Assembly (NCBI GenBank): GCA_025175895.1
Contig: CM045988.1
Location: 12,739,647-12,803,646, forward strand
Source: Wurfbainia villosa
Taxonomy: Eukaryota > Streptophyta > Magnoliopsida > Zingiberales > Zingiberaceae
DNA length: 64,000 nucleotides
Direction: 5' to 3'
Positions within the stretch are counted from its first letter, which is position 1; every line of letters begins with the position of its first letter. Positions 35,284 through 46,496 of the stretch are shown here, piece after piece. The position numbers and the translations under genes were made by a program. The notes beneath the pieces were generated by a model. That model did not search any database. It saw only the letters and a list, made by a program, of their open reading frames with translations, and was not told the origin of the DNA.

Positions 35284-36091
35284 GCTTAGGTTGGGCGGCA
35301 AGAAGGGGGTTCAATTGGATTAGGGTTTTGCCTCTCAAGTGCTATAGGCGGCTAGGGTTTTGGTTTTGGTTTGGGCGGCAACTAGAAGGGAGTTTAGGGT
35401 TTCCTCCTTTGCTCCTTGGTGGCCGGCGCTCATTCTCTTCTCCTTCTTGGTTTTTGCCGGCTTTCTTCCTCCTCCCTTGCACCTTGGTGGCCGGCGATTC
35501 TCCAACAATTGGTGGCCAGCGGCAACCTTGCAACAAAGTTGGCCGGCGCTCATCCACTTGTTCCTTGGCCGGCGGTTGCATCAAATTTCCTTGCTTGGTG
35601 GCCGGTTCTAGAAAGGAAAGGTTTTGTTAGTTCTTCTCTTTTTTTGCAGTGGACAAGGAAGGGAAGAACGCGATCTAGAAGGCTTCTACTCATGGAGGAT
35701 CTTCGTCCACACGTCGTCCACGAGAAGGATAGGACATACGGTAGAAGATCGTAAGGTATAAAGTTATTTTAACTTTATTTACAGATCTGAATATATTCTT
35801 TAATATTTTTATTATGCATGTGTGTGTATGAATATATGTTGTATAATCATGGACCCCGAAGACAAACACAAAAACCGGCGATCCGTCCATCGTCTCTTCC
35901 GCGGCTAACCAACTAGAAGAGTTGTGTTGCTTGAATAACTAGTTTGTTCAAGCGACCACTCAAGTTGTTAGCACGACGACGAATAGGTTGTGTTAAGGAA
36001 GCTCATCCCATCCGAATTGATTCTTTCATTAGTGAAAATTTTAATCCGGGGACATGGGAGCCAATGAGCCTCCGAAGCGACTCCCCACAAT

Positions 36092-36103
36092 TGGTATCAG
36101 AGC
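36092..36103 (+). promoter_or_regulatory. E7 primer-binding site
   Basis: TGGTATCAGAGC two bases after the LTR end. Confidence 0.9.
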
Positions 36104-37146
36104 CAGGTTTTCGGTTTTGTGTGTTTTGGATTCGGTTAATTTTTTTTATGCACTTTTTCATATATTATATGTGCCGGATAATAGTAGGATATGTGTAGTT
36201 TAACTCTTTGGTTGCAGGCATAAGATCCGACTATTATGGCCATATGTGTGTGTATGTGAATGGATGTGTGTAAAAATTTATTATTTGAATCCTCGGGGTT
36301 GACGAGGCTAGATTAGTATTTAATTTTTGTAATTAAATACGACATTGTTTAGCCGCTCATTTTAGTTTACTTTCGATCTAGATGATTTGTACACTCCTTC
36401 GTGGAGTATAGGATCGATGGATGTAAATTAAAATGTTTTATCTCGGCTCGGAACTCTTTGGTGACTTGCGCACGGGAAAAGATGGAGCGGACGAGGTGGC
36501 GACACGACGGGATGCATATTGGAGGACAATGCCATAATAGTTGGAAAAATTCTGTTTTTTCCATATTTATTGCTTATTTGTTTTATATGCATGTTGTGTA
36601 TGTTTTAAAATTCCTCAATTTTAATTTACTAAGTGGGAGAGGGACATTTTAATTAATTCCCGCGGCCTCCATTACAATTTGACGTGTGATGCAACAAACT
36701 TGCGCGTTGGCTCTGAGTGCCTTCCTCCCCATCGGATGGGTTTGTTTGCGGATCACTAGGTCAAATAATGGTTATAGGAAATTATTAAGGAGCGTGTGTA
36801 CTTCCCCATTGGTAAGGCACATAATCTGAAATAATTCCCTTAGTATCATGTAATGGTGCACACTTAGATGCAAATTAAAAGTATCCTCCCCATCGGAGTC
36901 ACGGCTTTTATTTGTAGGGACAAAGAGGAACCAACTATTAATTTTATTTGTCAAAAAGTAAGGTTGACAAGATAATAAAATTAATGGGTAAAACCTCCTC
37001 TTACAAATGCAGAATTCGTATACGTCCACACTATCGTGGCATGCGATATTCTCGGTGTTGGTTGATTTCGGAATTTTATTGTTTTTGAGGAATCAATAAT
37101 ATTTGAAATCTAATATTTTGATCATTGTGATTTTTAGGATTTTCAA
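36104..37146 (+). other. E7 untranslated leader
   Basis: About 1 kb, homologous to the E2 leader (17587-18650, inverse). No credible coding frame. Confidence 0.7.
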
Positions 37147-37391
37147 ATGTCTTTCAACCCACTTGCTGTGATTTTAAAAGAAAACAAACTTACTGGTCCA
37201 AACTACATTGATTGGAAAAGAAACCTGGATATTGTCTTAACTGCGGAGGAGTACAAATTTGTGCTCTTCGAGGTCTGTCCTCCTAAGCCCTCCGATGACT
37301 CTGATGAAAAGGAGATAGAACGTTATAAGAAATGGGTTAAGGCAGATGAGATGGCGCAGTGTTACATTTTGGCATCTATGTCAAATGTGCT
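37147..37391 (+). pseudogene. gag: E7 gag N-terminus, cut by E8
   Basis: ATG 37147; FNPLAVILKENKLTGPNYID and WKRNLDIVLTAEEYKFVLFE as in E2. The codons continue in frame at 46497 after E8 and its GTGCT duplication are removed (9105 bp). TSD at 37387-37391. Confidence 0.88.
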
Positions 37392-39612
37392 TGAAAGGAC
37401 CTAACCCAGTATGCACATACTAAATCCTTAGTCACACATCAATATTACCCATTATTGACAAGATCAAAATGCCAGACACAATTTCTTTTTATTCCATCCA
37501 GTTTATCAGTCTCAACTACACACTTAACTCTCAGAACCTGAAGAAAAATAGAACATCAAATCATCTCCCCTCAACTATAAACTCTGTTTCGTAGATCCCC
37601 CGGACAATGTGTGCCATGCTCATCATCATCTCCTCAGTTACACCACCTCCGCTTCTTGTATCTCAATCTGGGTATCCTGTTCCCTACCTGAAATTGTTAT
37701 GTGACATCATGAGTTCACAGCCCAGTAAGTAGATCAATGACAGAGTTATAACACAGGGAGAAGAAGAATTCAAAAGAAATCATATATCTCTACAACTGTA
37801 AATGAAAATTACTGTAGCTCAACATACATTTTCGGTTATACTTTCTGTAAGTCAATATGAAACCTAACCAATTCTTTTAACATCATATCATTATAACAAG
37901 TACAACGGACCCCATCATGCCTTGCTGTTATGCTAACTGTACCTAAACATAAACCCTCGTGGTACCTCACATTATGCATTTAAAATGCTGAGCCAGTCAA
38001 ATACCTTAATTTCTTGTGCAATCCGGAGGTACCTCTAGGAAGAAACTAAGGGAATCAGTCATCAGTCATCAGTCAATCTGTCAATTTGGGTGGGCCCTCC
38101 CCGGAGCTCAACTCGGGGAGCCCAACCCGTCCAGGCACCACTAATGTTCATGTTCATACAGTTAGCTAACTAAGAATTTCTGTCATTTTCTATCATACTC
38201 AGTCACAGAAGGATAACATAGAACATCATGGGTGAACATTTATAACTAAATATATAGCATCTAATTTCATACACAGGTAGATGGTAAGTACACACATATA
38301 CGTATAGCATCCAACCTCATACACAGGTAGATGATAACTAAACTATATATATATATATATATAGCATCTGACCTCATACACAGGTAGATGATAGTTATCA
38401 CATATTACATATCATTTACAGTATAAAGAAAAATCTTATGAAATATTAACTAAGCATGTTAACTGATAACCAATATAACGGAAAACATCTACTGACATAA
38501 TGCTCAAGTACACACTAATTTACATCCACCTAGCATGCTGATTCCTTTCAAACTAACTGCTCATCTCTTCTATTACATATTTATCTGGCTATTAACTAGA
38601 TATTTAACCCTCATATGCATAACTCAGCATCTCCAATTTCATAAGGACCCCATCATGTATATTATCCGTTATTACATATCAACCGAATGAATCCCTAACC
38701 TACTGGAAACCCTAAATCAAATGGTCCGAACATCTCCCCATCATAAACCCCCATCACAACCCAAAAATTGAAATCCCTAAACCCACTCCCGATCCCCCTT
38801 ACATCCTTATAGCAGAATCGGTTTGCAAGTACCCCTTCCCCTGTTCCTAACCTACTGGAAACCCTAAATCAAATGGTCCGACCATCTCCCCTGTTCTGCA
38901 AATCCTCTAATCCGAAGGTAACGAAGCTCAGCCGATTCCCACAGCTTGATCCATTCCTAACATCCCGAAAAAGAAAACAACCACGAACTCTGCTGGAACC
39001 CAATCACAGAACCCAGTGCGTAAACACGATCAAAACCGAAATATCAAACTCAATCCCGCCGCTTAAATCCCAGAAACCCGATTCAATTCCGACGCCCCAG
39101 CTCCTCACCTCCATCCTGTCGACGGGATCCAAGCTCCACCGGTTTCTCCAGCCCCGTCCAATCCAAGCCTACCGGAATCCGCAAAATCCCCGACTCGATT
39201 TTGCCGCAACAGTCCCATTGTGAACATCCGCGGAAAACTCGCCGCCCTCGCCAACCCTAGCCAAAGACTACTCACCGGGAAGAGGAAGGAGGAGGGTCGG
39301 TGGAGCTCCGGCAGCTTGGCGTCGACTCCGGCGGCAGGGATTTGACGATCGCCTTTCGTCGTCTGCGGCGGCTCGCGGGCGGAGTAGGTTTGCGCGAACG
39401 AAAGGAAAACGGGAAAAAGAAAAAGAAAAGGAAATTATATAGGGGTTCGGCCGGTTAATTGGGGTTTAGGGTTTTTCCCCTTCATGCCTCTCAACTGTGG
39501 TTATTTAGGGTGTAAATAGACCCCGAAATTTATCCCCCTTTTGCGATGATTTTCGCCCGTGTATCTATTTATTTATTAATTATTATTATTATTTTTTTTT
39601 TGAGACTTGACA
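37392..39612 (-). repeat. E8 3' LTR
   Basis: Minus-strand start TGTCAAGTCTC at 39612, end CCTTTCA at 37392. TATA-like CTATATAATT on the minus strand at about 39432-39442. Short TA repeat at 38347-38362. Aligns throughout with 44217-46491. Confidence 0.92.
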
Positions 39613-39626
39613 ACTCTTTCCCCCTA
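39613..39626 (-). promoter_or_regulatory. E8 polypurine tract
   Basis: Minus-strand AGGGGGAAAGAGTT directly before the 3' LTR. It overlaps the end of the integrase frame. Confidence 0.75.
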
Positions 39627-41018
39627 AAAAAAAATTTCGTCCTCGAAATTTGACTTACCAAATAGTTCAGGGTAACGGTCACGCATATCCCGCTCGGTCT
39701 CCCAGGTAGCTTCCTCTATCTGTTGATTTCCCCATAAAACTTTCACCATTCTGATTTCTTTATTTCTCAGCTTCCGCACTTGACGATCTAATATTTGTTC
39801 TGGTATTACCTCGTAGGATAGATCTGGTGTCCACTGTATGGCTTCATACCCAATCACATGTGCAGGATTGGAAAGGTACCTCCTGAGCATGGATACGTGA
39901 AACACATTATGAACTCCCGCCAGGTTTGGTGGTAGAGCAACTCGGTATGCTCGTGTCCCAATCCGGTCGAGAATCTCAAAAGGCCCAATATACCTCGGAC
40001 TGAGTTTGCCCTTCCTTCCGAACCTCAGTACTCCCTTCATGGGTGACACCTTGAGAAATACATGGTCTCCCACTGTGAACTCTAGGTCCCTCCTTCGACA
40101 ATCAGCATAACTCTTTTGGCGACTCTGTGCCGACTGCATTCTATCCCGGATCTTTGCTACTAGTTCCACAGTTTGTGTCACAATCTCTGGACCCAGAACT
40201 GCCCTTTCTCCTACCTCTTCCCAGTGTAGTGGGGTTCTACACCTTCTTCCGTATAAGGCTTCATAGGGAGTCATACCGATGGTGGATTGATAACTATTAT
40301 TATAGGTGAACTCTACCAGGGCAAGTTTGGACTCCCAACTCCCTTTGAAATCTATAATGCAAGCTCGTAGCATATCTTCCAAAATCTGAATTACTCGCTC
40401 AGATTGACCGTCGGTCTGGGGATGGAAAGCAGTGCTGAAAGCAAGTTTTGTACCCAATCCCCGTTGCAAACTCTTCCAGAACCCGGATGTAAATTTTGGA
40501 TCTCTATCTGACACAATCTGATCCGGAATTCCATGTAACCTTACTATTTCCCGTATGTACAACTCTGCATATTGTATCATAGTGAAAGTGATTTTCACTG
40601 GCAAAAAGTGGGCTGACTTCGTCAATCGATCCACAATAACCCACACTGCATTTGATCCCTTAGTCGAGATCGGTAATCCTACCATAAAATCCATGGCAAC
40701 ATTTTCCCACTTCGAGCAGTATCGAGCGGTTCGGCGATCCGCTGGCCTTTGGTGCTCGGCTTTCACTGTTGGAGTAAGGCACTCATGGACCATCTTGCTT
40801 ATGTCTCTCTTCATGCCCGGCCACCAATATAATAGTCGCATATCCTTATACATCTTTGTGCTGCCAGGGTGGATAGAGTACGGGGTAGTGTGAGCTTCCC
40901 TCATGAGATTCTCCCTCAGGGATCCACCCTTAGGCACCCATATGCGGCCCTTGTATCGCACTATCCCATCAATCACTGAGTAGATGGTGCTGCCCTTTGC
41001 TTTGCGTTTCCATTCCAT
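39624..41018 (-). CDS. pol: E8 integrase with chromodomain
   Basis: 464 codons open. A zinc-binding region (HTTPYSIHPGSTKMYKDM, then a WWPGMKRDI block and a Cys lost or altered, KMVHECLTPTVKAEHQR) leads to the DDE core: MDFMVGLP, VSDRDPKFTSGFWKSLQ and HPQTDGQSERVIQILEDML. After a GPFEILDRIGTRAYRVALP module, the C-terminus YEVIPEQILDRQVRKLRNKE with VKVLWGNQQIEEATWETERD is a chromodomain. Chromodomains steer integration to modified histones in this family. The frame is a pol fragment, opened by an internal ATG; upstream RNase H is in another frame. Confidence 0.88.
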   Translation of the reverse strand: MEWKRKAKGSTIYSVIDGIVRYKGRIWVPKGGSLRENLMREAHTTPYSIHPGSTKMYKDMRLLYWWPGMKRDISKMVHECLTPTVKAEHQRPADRRTARYCSKWENVAMDFMVGLPISTKGSNAVWVIVDRLTKSAHFLPVKITFTMIQYAELYIREIVRLHGIPDQIVSDRDPKFTSGFWKSLQRGLGTKLAFSTAFHPQTDGQSERVIQILEDMLRACIIDFKGSWESKLALVEFTYNNSYQSTIGMTPYEALYGRRCRTPLHWEEVGERAVLGPEIVTQTVELVAKIRDRMQSAQSRQKSYADCRRRDLEFTVGDHVFLKVSPMKGVLRFGRKGKLSPRYIGPFEILDRIGTRAYRVALPPNLAGVHNVFHVSMLRRYLSNPAHVIGYEAIQWTPDLSYEVIPEQILDRQVRKLRNKEIRMVKVLWGNQQIEEATWETERDMRDRYPELFGKSNFEDEIFF

Positions 41019-41039
41019 TAATCGTTGGTCCGAGGCTTG

Positions 41040-42591
41040 TTACGCCGAATCGATCCCATAAGTTCGATGTAACCATCGATTACCTAACCTAACCTGCTCA
41101 CCTGGTGCTATCACCTCCACTCTTATCTGTTGAAATTCTGATATCAATCTTTGTTGGGTGGTCAACTGTAATAGCGTCGCCGTCTTGCGACTCAGCGCAT
41201 CTGCCACCACATTAGCCTTACCCGGGTGATAGTTAATATTGCAGTCATAATCTTTTACCAACTCCAACCATCGTCTCTGCGCGTATTGGTTCCTTTTGAG
41301 TAAAGAAATATTTCAAACTTTTATGATGCATGTAGATCTCTGCGCCGTTCTCAAAGATAGTGTCGCCGGATCTTAGCGAAGACGCAATTGCTAGTTCCAG
41401 GTCATGTGTAGGATAATTCTGCTCATGCACCTTCAACTGACGTGATGCATAGGCAATGACCCTCCCCTTCTGCATCAATACCGCCCCTAGACCAGTTTTG
41501 GAGGCATCAGTGTACACCACAAATTGCCCGTATGTGCAGGCGCAAGCACGGGTGCTATCATCAGCCTTTCCTTTAGCTCCCTAAAACTCTTCTCGCACTG
41601 AGTAGTCCATTCATACCTCACCCCCTTCTTAGTCAACGAAGTCAGGGGTAGCGCAATTCGTGAAATTTTTTGAATAAATCTGCGATAATACCCTGTTAGT
41701 CCCAGAAAACTTCGAATTTCTATAACATTCCTCGGAGTAGCCCAACTCTGGATTGCCTCCACTTTGACTGGATCCACTTCTACCCCCCTCTCCGAGACTA
41801 TATGTCCTAAAAATGCTATTTGTCTTAGCCAAAAATCGCATTTGCTGAACTTAGCATATAACCGCTTATCCTTCAGAGTCTGCAGTACCAGCGTCAGATG
41901 TTGTCGGTGCTCTTCGTGACTCTGAGAGTAAATTAGTATATCATCGATGAAGACAATCACAAAATGATCCAGGTATGGCTGGAAAATCCGGTTCATCAAA
42001 TCCATAAAGGCTGCGGGGGCATTAGTGAGTCCAAATGGCATAACTAGAAACTCATAATGACCATATCGAGTTCTGAATGCAGTTTTATGGGCATCTTCTC
42101 CTTTCACCCTCAATTGGTGGTACCCCGACCTCAAGTCAATTTTTGAGAACACCGTTGCTCCCTGTAGTTGATCGAACAGATCATCGATTCTAGGCAACAG
42201 GTACTTGTTCTTGACTGTAACCCGGTTCAACTCCCGGTAGTCAATGCACAACCGCATTGAACCATCTTTCTTATGGACGAACAACACTGGCGCTCCCGGG
42301 GTGACATGCTTTGGGTCAGATGAAACCCTTATCCAGTAGTTCTTGTAGTTGCTCCTTCAGTTCCTTCATTTCGGTGGGTGCAAGGCGGTACGGTGCTTTA
42401 GACACGGGGGTGGTTCCCGATATTAATTCTATCCCAAACTCAACCTCCCTGACAGGGGGTAATCCTGCAATATCCTCTGGAAATACATCGGGGAAATCCC
42501 GGACTACCTCTACTTCCTCCAGACTTGGTTTAAAAGTCTCAGAACTTCCCATTATGTTGACTAGAAATCCGTTACACCCCTTACTTAACAT
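41040..42591 (-). pseudogene. pol: E8 reverse transcriptase and RNase H
   Basis: RT blocks run from FPDVFPEDIAGLPPVREVEF (42591-42316) through FVHKKDGSMRLCIDYRELNR, FSKIDLRSGYHQLRV and the catalytic FIDDILIYS box to FLGLTGYYRRFI (42287-41487). RNase H follows with YTDASKTGLGAVLMQ, YASRQLKVHEQNYPTHDLEL and NVVADALSRK (41520-41040). At least two frame changes (near 42300 and 41500) and one near 41260 break the polyprotein. Catalytic motifs are otherwise intact. Confidence 0.87.
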
Positions 42592-43132
42592 TTTCTAAGC
42601 TTTACATGCTGATATAATAGGTAGATGACTCAACGTGGAGGTTGCATTGAAGATGACAAATCCATCATTTTGTAGTTTTGATTTAGCAGTCCTTTGTTTC
42701 TGATCGATAATGGCCTCGTGCAAGATTGACCAATCCATACCAGAATTACATCAAGTCCACCATCTCTAATACAATAAGTTAGGCGTATCTTTGTATAGTT
42801 ACGCATCCTTATCGGACGAGTTCCTCACTATTCTATTCTTGGTCAGTTCTTCCCGAAGCGAGACCGCAGTATGGCGATAGCCATTCACATGAAATACCTA
42901 GTTTTGCAACGTAGGCCACCGATATGAAAGAGTGTGTAGCTCCAGAATCTATTAAGGCACGAGCAGGTAGGTTGACAATAGAAATTCTACCTGTGATAAT
43001 GGCCGAATCCGGATCCACCTGCTCCTGTGTCATAGCATACACCCTTCCTCTATTTGGCTCTTTGAGCTGAGGGCAGTTCATAGCAAAGTGCCCAGACTTC
43101 TTGCACTTGTAGCACACATCTGTACCCACCAA
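42592..43132 (-). pseudogene. pol: E8 nucleocapsid knuckle and protease, with degraded linker
   Basis: CCHC knuckle CYKCKKSGHFAMNC, then protease ALIDSGATHSFISV with the DSG catalytic triplet, in one frame to a stop at 42833. From there to 42592 the sequence still resembles the protease-RT linker but has several stops in every frame. Confidence 0.8.
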
Positions 43133-44033
43133 ACACTGACCGGCATGAGTCTTATCACACTTGGGGCAGTGAGTTTTGCTTTCACCCTTGAGAACAGTAT
43201 GGTCGGCTGGTCGGGGCTCCTGGGGTCATTGTCGTGGCTGCGTCTGAAACTGTGGCTATTTACCTCGAAACTGGCTCGGTGCAAACCTCTTCTGACTCGA
43301 CGCAGGAGGTTCCCTTCCCTGGTAACTAGACCTCTTAGTCTGTACTTCCTTTATCATGTCATTCCTGTCCCTCTCTGCCATCGTGAGCTCGATCCTGACC
43401 TCTCTGAAGGTGGTAACTCGACTCACCCTGACATCATGGCGAATGGCTACCCTCAATCCCTTAGTGAAATGTTTCAGCTCCTCTACTGGTTGACTGGCAA
43501 TCATAGGTACAAAATATTGCCCCTTCTCGAATTCCTTGACATACTCAGCCACTGTCCGGTCCCCTTGACGAAGCTCTAGGAATTCTCTGGCCATTCGAGT
43601 TCTGGTGTCAGCAGTAAAGTATTTACCATAAAATACCTCCTTGAATTCAACCCAAGTAGCTGTAGCTAAATCCACCGCTGAACCAGCACCCTCCCACCAT
43701 ATCCAAGCATCGCCCTGCAACATGAATATGGCGCATCTCACCTTGTCAGCATCAGTAAGCTGCATGAAGTCATATATCGTCTCCAATGATTGAATCCATC
43801 CTTCTGCCACAATCGGGTCTGTGCTTCCCTTAAACTCTGTCGGTCCAAGATCCCTGAACTGCTTGTAAACTGGGTTCACACTGGCTGTGGGACCACTATG
43901 GGTGTTTCCATGCTCCCTGGCTCTCAACAGCTGTTGGATCTGTTCTCCCTGAATCCGACTCTGTTCCTGCATAATTGCGGCAAGCTCGCCGACTACTCGC
44001 CCCCTTCACCATTGTTTCTTCGGCCTGCCATTC
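43133..44033 (-). pseudogene. gag: E8 gag
   Basis: Starts at ATG 44031-44033 (MAGRRNNGEGG). A one-base shift near 44000 moves to the main frame at 43972, with LGPTEFKGSTDPIVAEGWIQ, CAIFMLQGDAWIWWEGAG and EFLELRQGDRTVAEYVKEFE, the standard Ty3/gypsy capsid blocks. TAG at 43256-43258 and a TGA shortly after interrupt it before the zinc knuckle, which is in the same frame. Both stops fit C-to-T changes of CAG and CGA. Confidence 0.85.
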
Positions 44034-44202
44034 TCCTATAAAACCCGATAACCGCATCGTTATCTCCAATTTGTACATAAACCTAAACATAATTACATTA
44101 CGACTACTACTTGAAAGTAAATTCAAAGATTACAAATGCGGAGATGGATGTATCTGAGTCCTGGATGAGATTGCATGCACACACTGTCCTTTAGGATCGT
44201 TC

Positions 44203-44214
44203 GCTCTGATACCA
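44203..44214 (-). promoter_or_regulatory. E8 primer-binding site
   Basis: Plus-strand GCTCTGATACCA, two bases from the 5' LTR end at 44217. Confidence 0.9.
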
Positions 44215-44216
44215 AC

Positions 44217-45155
44217 TGAAAGGACCTAACCCAGTATGCACATACTAAATCCTTAGTCACACATCAATATTACCCATTATTGACAAGATCAAAATGCCCG
44301 GCACAATTTCTTTTTATTCCATCCAGTTTATCAGTCTCAACTACACACTTAACTCTCAGAACCTGAAGAAAAATAGAACATCAAATCATCTCCCTCAACT
44401 TATAAACTCGCTTTCAGAGATCCCGGACAATGTGTGCCATGCTCATCATCATCTCCTCAGTTACACCACCTCCGCTTCTTGTATCTCAATCTGGGTATCC
44501 TGTTCCCTACCTGAAATTGTTATGTGACATCATGAGTTCACAGCCCAGTAAGTAGATCAATGACAGAGTTATAACACAGGGAGAAGAAGAATTCAAAAGA
44601 AATCATATATCTCTACAACTGTAAATGAAAATTACTGTAGCTCAACATACATTTTCGGTTATACTTTCTGTAAGTCAATATGAAACCTAACCAATTCTTT
44701 TAACATCATATCATTATAACAAGTACAATGGACCCCATCATGCCTTGCTGTTATGCTAACTGTACCTAAACATAAACCCTCGTGGTACCTCACATTATGC
44801 ATTTAAAATGCTGAGCCAGTCAAATACCTTAATTTCTTGTGCAGTCCTGAGGTACCTCTAGGAAGAAACTAAGGGAATCACCATCACTATCAACATCCAT
44901 CAATTTGGTGGGCCTCCCGAGCTCAACCCGGGGAGCCCAACCCGTCCAGGCACCACTAATGTTCATGTTCATACAGTTAGCTAACTAAGAATTTCTGTCA
45001 GTTTCTATCATACTCAGTCACAGAAGGATAACATAGAACATCATGGGTGAACATTTATAACTAAATATATAGCATCTAACCTCATACACAGGTAGATGGT
45101 AAGTACACACATATACTTATAGCATCCAACCTCATACACATGTAGATGATAACTA

Positions 45156-45246
<91 letters not shown>

Positions 45247-46491
45247 GCATCGACCTCATACATGTAGATGATAGTTATCACATATTACATATCATTTCTG
45301 AGATAAAGAAAAATCTTATGAAATATTAACTAAGCATGTTAACTGATAACCAATATAACGGAAAACATCTACTGACATAATGCTCAAGTACACACTAATT
45401 TACATCCACCTAGCATGCTGATTCCTTTCAAACTAACTGCTCATCTCTTCTATTACATATTTATCTGGCTATTAACTAGATATTTAACCCTCATATGCAT
45501 AACTCAGCATCTCCAATTTTATAAGGACCCCATCATGTATATTATCCGTTATTACATATCAACCGAATGAATCCCTAACCTACTGGAAACCCTAAATCAA
45601 ATGGTCCGAACATCTCCCCATCATAAACCCCCATCACAACCCAAAAATTGAAATCCCTAAACCCACTCCCGATCCCCCTTACATCCTTATAGCAGAATCG
45701 GTTTACAAGTACCCCTTCCCCTGTTCCTAACCTACTGGAAACCCTAAATCAAATGGTCTGACCATCTCCCCTGTTCTGCAAATCCTCTAATCCGAAGGTA
45801 ACGAAGCTCAGCCGATTCCCACAGCTTGATCCATTCCTAACATCCCGAAAAAGAAAACAACCACGAACTCTGCTGGAACCCAATCACAGAACCCAGTGCG
45901 TAAACACGATCAAAACCGAAATCTCAAACTCAATCCCGCCGCTTAAATCCCAGAAACCCGATTCAATTCCGACGCCCCAGCTCCTCGCCTCCATCCTGTC
46001 GACGGGATCCAAGCTCCACCGGTTTCTCTAGCCCCGTCCAATCCAAGCCTACCAGAATCCGCAAAATCCCTGACTCGATTTCGCCGCAACAGTCCCATTG
46101 TGAACATCCGTGGAAAACTGGCCCCCTCGCCAACCCTAGCCAAAGACTACTCACCGGGAAGAGGAAGGAGGAGGGTCGGTGGAGCTCCGGCAGCTTGGCG
46201 TCGACTCCGACGACAGGGATTTGACGATCGCCTTTCGTCGTCTGCGGCGGCTCGCGGGCTGAGTAGGTTTGCACGAACGAAAGGAAAACGGGAAAAAGAA
46301 AAAGAAAAGGAAATTATATAGGGGTTCGGCCGGTTAATTGGGGTTTAGGGTTTTTCCCCTTCATGCCTCTCAACTGTGGTTATTTAGGGTGTAAATAGAC
46401 CCCGAAATTTATCCCCCTTTTGCGATGATTTTTGCCCGTGTATCTATTTATTTATTAATTATTATTATTATTTTTTTTTTGAGACTTGACA
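44217..46491 (-). repeat. E8 5' LTR
   Basis: 2275 bp, closely similar to the 3' LTR; most of the length difference is a TA-repeat expansion at 45160-45241. TATA-like box on the minus strand near 46311-46321. Confidence 0.92.
45160..45241. repeat. Expanded TA microsatellite in the E8 5' LTR
   Basis: About 80 bp of uninterrupted TA. The same site in the 3' LTR (38347-38362) has only about 16 bp, so the expansion came after insertion or is an assembly effect. Confidence 0.95.
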
Positions 46492-46496
46492 GTGCT

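Larger units (their letters stand above)
34020..36089 (+). repeat. E7 5' LTR, mosaic
   Basis: Very similar to the 3' LTR (50142-52247), except that 34827-35062 is unrelated to the 3' LTR counterpart (about 50949-51192) and instead resembles the E10 LTR near 62068-62256. TATA at 35272-35283, then a GC-rich leader with repeated GGTGGCCGGCG (35410-35610). The open frames in that leader are not credible genes. Confidence 0.9.
37392..46491 (-). mobile_element. E8: Ty3/gypsy chromovirus (Tekay/Del-like)
   Basis: Innermost element. Bounded by TGAAAGGACC (37392) and GACTTGACA (46491), TSD GTGCT (37387-37391, 46492-46496). LTRs of 2221 and 2275 bp, primer-binding site 44203-44214, polypurine tract 39613-39626. 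Order on the minus strand: gag, protease, RT, RNase H, integrase with C-terminal chromodomain, which is the gypsy order and diagnostic of chromoviruses. Tekay/Del is inferred from integrase length and style. Several stops and frameshifts make it non-autonomous as it stands. Confidence 0.92.

Noticed and set aside
35328..35754. Several overlapping frames in a GC-rich stretch (also 51460-51912, 3891-4302, 19105-19496 and 62259-62562)
   Set aside because: These lie downstream of LTR TATA boxes in transcribed leaders made of GGTGGCCGGCG-type repeats. The frames are broken or shifted between LTR copies.
43088..43579. A 163-codon plus-strand open frame
   Set aside because: Antisense shadow of the E8 gag and knuckle region, which has clear capsid and CCHC motifs on the minus strand.
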